Part shown: positions 6,723 through 7,283 of the stretch, piece by piece
Position numbering within the stretch: position 1 is the first letter of the stretch
Layout of the letters: every line of letters begins with the position of its first letter
Assembly: GCA_903884125.1 (NCBI GenBank)
Contig: CAISDR010000593.1
Span: 1 to 7,283 of the forward strand
Direction: 5' to 3'
Origin: an uncultured bacterium
GTDB lineage: Bacteria; Pseudomonadota; Alphaproteobacteria; CAISDR01
Length of the DNA: 7,283 nt
Position numbers and translations under genes: made by a program
The notes under the pieces: model-generated
What the model saw: the letters and a program-made list of their open reading frames with translations, nothing else
The model's database searches: none
What the model was told of the DNA's origin: nothing

Positions 6723-7125
6723 CATTGACACAAAGGCGCTGATATCCGCTGCCCGAAAGGTTCGTCGCAATGCCCATGCACCCTATAGCAAGTTCAGGGT
6801 CGGGGCGGCCCTGCTGAGTGAAAAGGGCCAGATATTCATCGGCGCAAATGTGGAAAATGCCTCCTATCCCGAGGGTATCTGCGCCGAAGGGGCGGCCATC
6901 GCCGCAATGGTCGCAGCCGGACACAAGTCCATCAAGGCCATAGCAATCGCCGCCGAGCCAAGCGTTCCGCCCTGTGGCGGCTGTCGTCAGAAAATTACCG
7001 AATTCGCTGCGGGGGATTCGCTGATCATTCTGGTCGGCGCCGTCGGCAAATCAAGCCAGTCGGATACAATCGCCAATCTGTTACCCCATGCGTTCCATTC
7101 CACACGGATCAAAAGCAGCGCCTAG
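6706..7125 (+). CDS. cdd: Cytidine deaminase, small tetrameric zinc-dependent type
   Basis: Converts cytidine and deoxycytidine to uridine and deoxyuridine in the cytoplasm, the first step in using imported pyrimidine nucleosides. At 139 aa it matches the homotetrameric class (B. subtilis Cdd, 136 aa), not the larger E. coli dimer. Visible active-site elements: 'APYSKFRVGAAL' (25-36); ribose-binding 'NVEN' (48-51); 'CAE' (59-61), with zinc ligand Cys59 and proton-shuttling Glu61; and 'PCGGC' (89-93), with zinc ligands Cys90 and Cys93. The C-terminal 'LLPHAF' (125-130) is also typical. The residue after the catalytic Glu is Gly62, where B. subtilis and human enzymes have Arg. The ATG at 6706 gives a family-like N-terminus (MSKNASIDTKALI) and overlaps the permease gene by 17 bases; GGGG at 6696-6699 may be the ribosome site. 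An ATG at 6667 would add 13 atypical residues. Last gene seen in the operon. Confidence 0.95.
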   Translation: MSKNASIDTKALISAARKVRRNAHAPYSKFRVGAALLSEKGQIFIGANVENASYPEGICAEGAAIAAMVAAGHKSIKAIAIAAEPSVPPCGGCRQKITEFAAGDSLIILVGAVGKSSQSDTIANLLPHAFHSTRIKSSA

Positions 7126-7283
7126 ATATAGTTCAGCGCGATAAATCCTGCGACGATCACGGCCACGACCACAATACCCAGTTGCAGCATGTAACGTTCG
7201 ATCAATGGTTCTACTGTCGGGCCAAATCGCGCCACCAGCAGGGCAATTGCCGTGAATTGCCCGCCGCGCGATACAATCGATGA
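7122..7283 (-). CDS. DedA/SNARE-associated-like integral membrane protein, C-terminal fragment
   Basis: An open frame enters from the right edge on the minus strand and ends at TAG (7124-7122), giving 53 residues that start SSIVSRGGQFTAIALLVARF. It continues with 'RFGPTVEPLIERYM', then a hydrophobic helix (LGIVVVAVIVAGFIAL) and a terminal NYI. A short segment 'RFG...IEP/PLIER' followed by one last transmembrane helix and a small polar tail is how many DedA/YqaA-type (SNARE-associated Golgi protein family) bacterial proteins end, so I propose that family. Such proteins are inner-membrane proteins implicated in lipid flipping and envelope homeostasis. The reading is supported by uninterrupted sensible amino-acid composition up to the edge. 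The start and most of the protein lie outside, so another small membrane protein family is possible. Confidence 0.6.
   Translation of the reverse strand, partial: SSIVSRGGQFTAIALLVARFGPTVEPLIERYMLQLGIVVVAVIVAGFIALNYI

Noticed and set aside
7100..7160. Bidirectional terminator between the convergent genes
   Set aside because: No GC-rich inverted repeat with a T-run could be found around the interlocked stops; the TTTT read on the minus strand near 7114-7111 has no stem before it.

Overview
The window looks like a chromosomal stretch of a Gram-negative bacterium, most likely an alphaproteobacterium. This rests on moderately GC-rich coding sequence (by eye, not computed), an exported BMP-type binding protein with a cleavable signal peptide instead of a lipobox, and the pairing of a BMP/Nup transporter with cytidine deaminase. 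Genus cannot be set from the sequence alone. No RNA gene, insertion sequence, CRISPR array or phage gene was seen, and gene packing is very tight.

Left part (1-1858, minus strand): the first genes of a peptide-type ABC importer operon. A family 5 extracellular solute-binding protein (576 aa) is followed, with a 14-base overlap, by the start of an OppD/DppD-type ATPase that runs off the left edge. No permease gene lies between them.

Middle (1859-2103): the only real intergenic region, 245 bases between divergent operons. It holds a 19-base imperfect palindrome, a plausible sigma70-type promoter for the rightward operon, and an inverted repeat that brackets that promoter.

Right part (2104-7125, plus strand): a five-gene operon for nucleoside uptake and first-step salvage. 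It encodes a periplasmic BMP/PnrA-like nucleoside-binding protein, a double-domain ATPase (NupO/NupA type), two BPD_transp_2 permeases (NupP/NupQ or NupB/NupC type) and a small tetramer-type cytidine deaminase (cdd). Every junction is overlapping or separated by only 4 bases, so translational coupling is likely. Inferred physiology: nucleosides are captured in the periplasm, pumped in at the cost of ATP, and cytidine/deoxycytidine is then deaminated to uridine/deoxyuridine.

Right edge (7122-7283, minus strand): the C-terminal 53 codons of a DedA/SNARE-associated-like membrane protein. It converges on cdd, and the two stop codons interlock in one CTAG, leaving no room for a conventional terminator.

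I see no wholly new system here. The most interesting points are the promoter-region symmetry elements, the interlocked stops, the Arg-to-Gly change next to the catalytic Glu of the deaminase, and the permease-less order of the peptide transporter genes.
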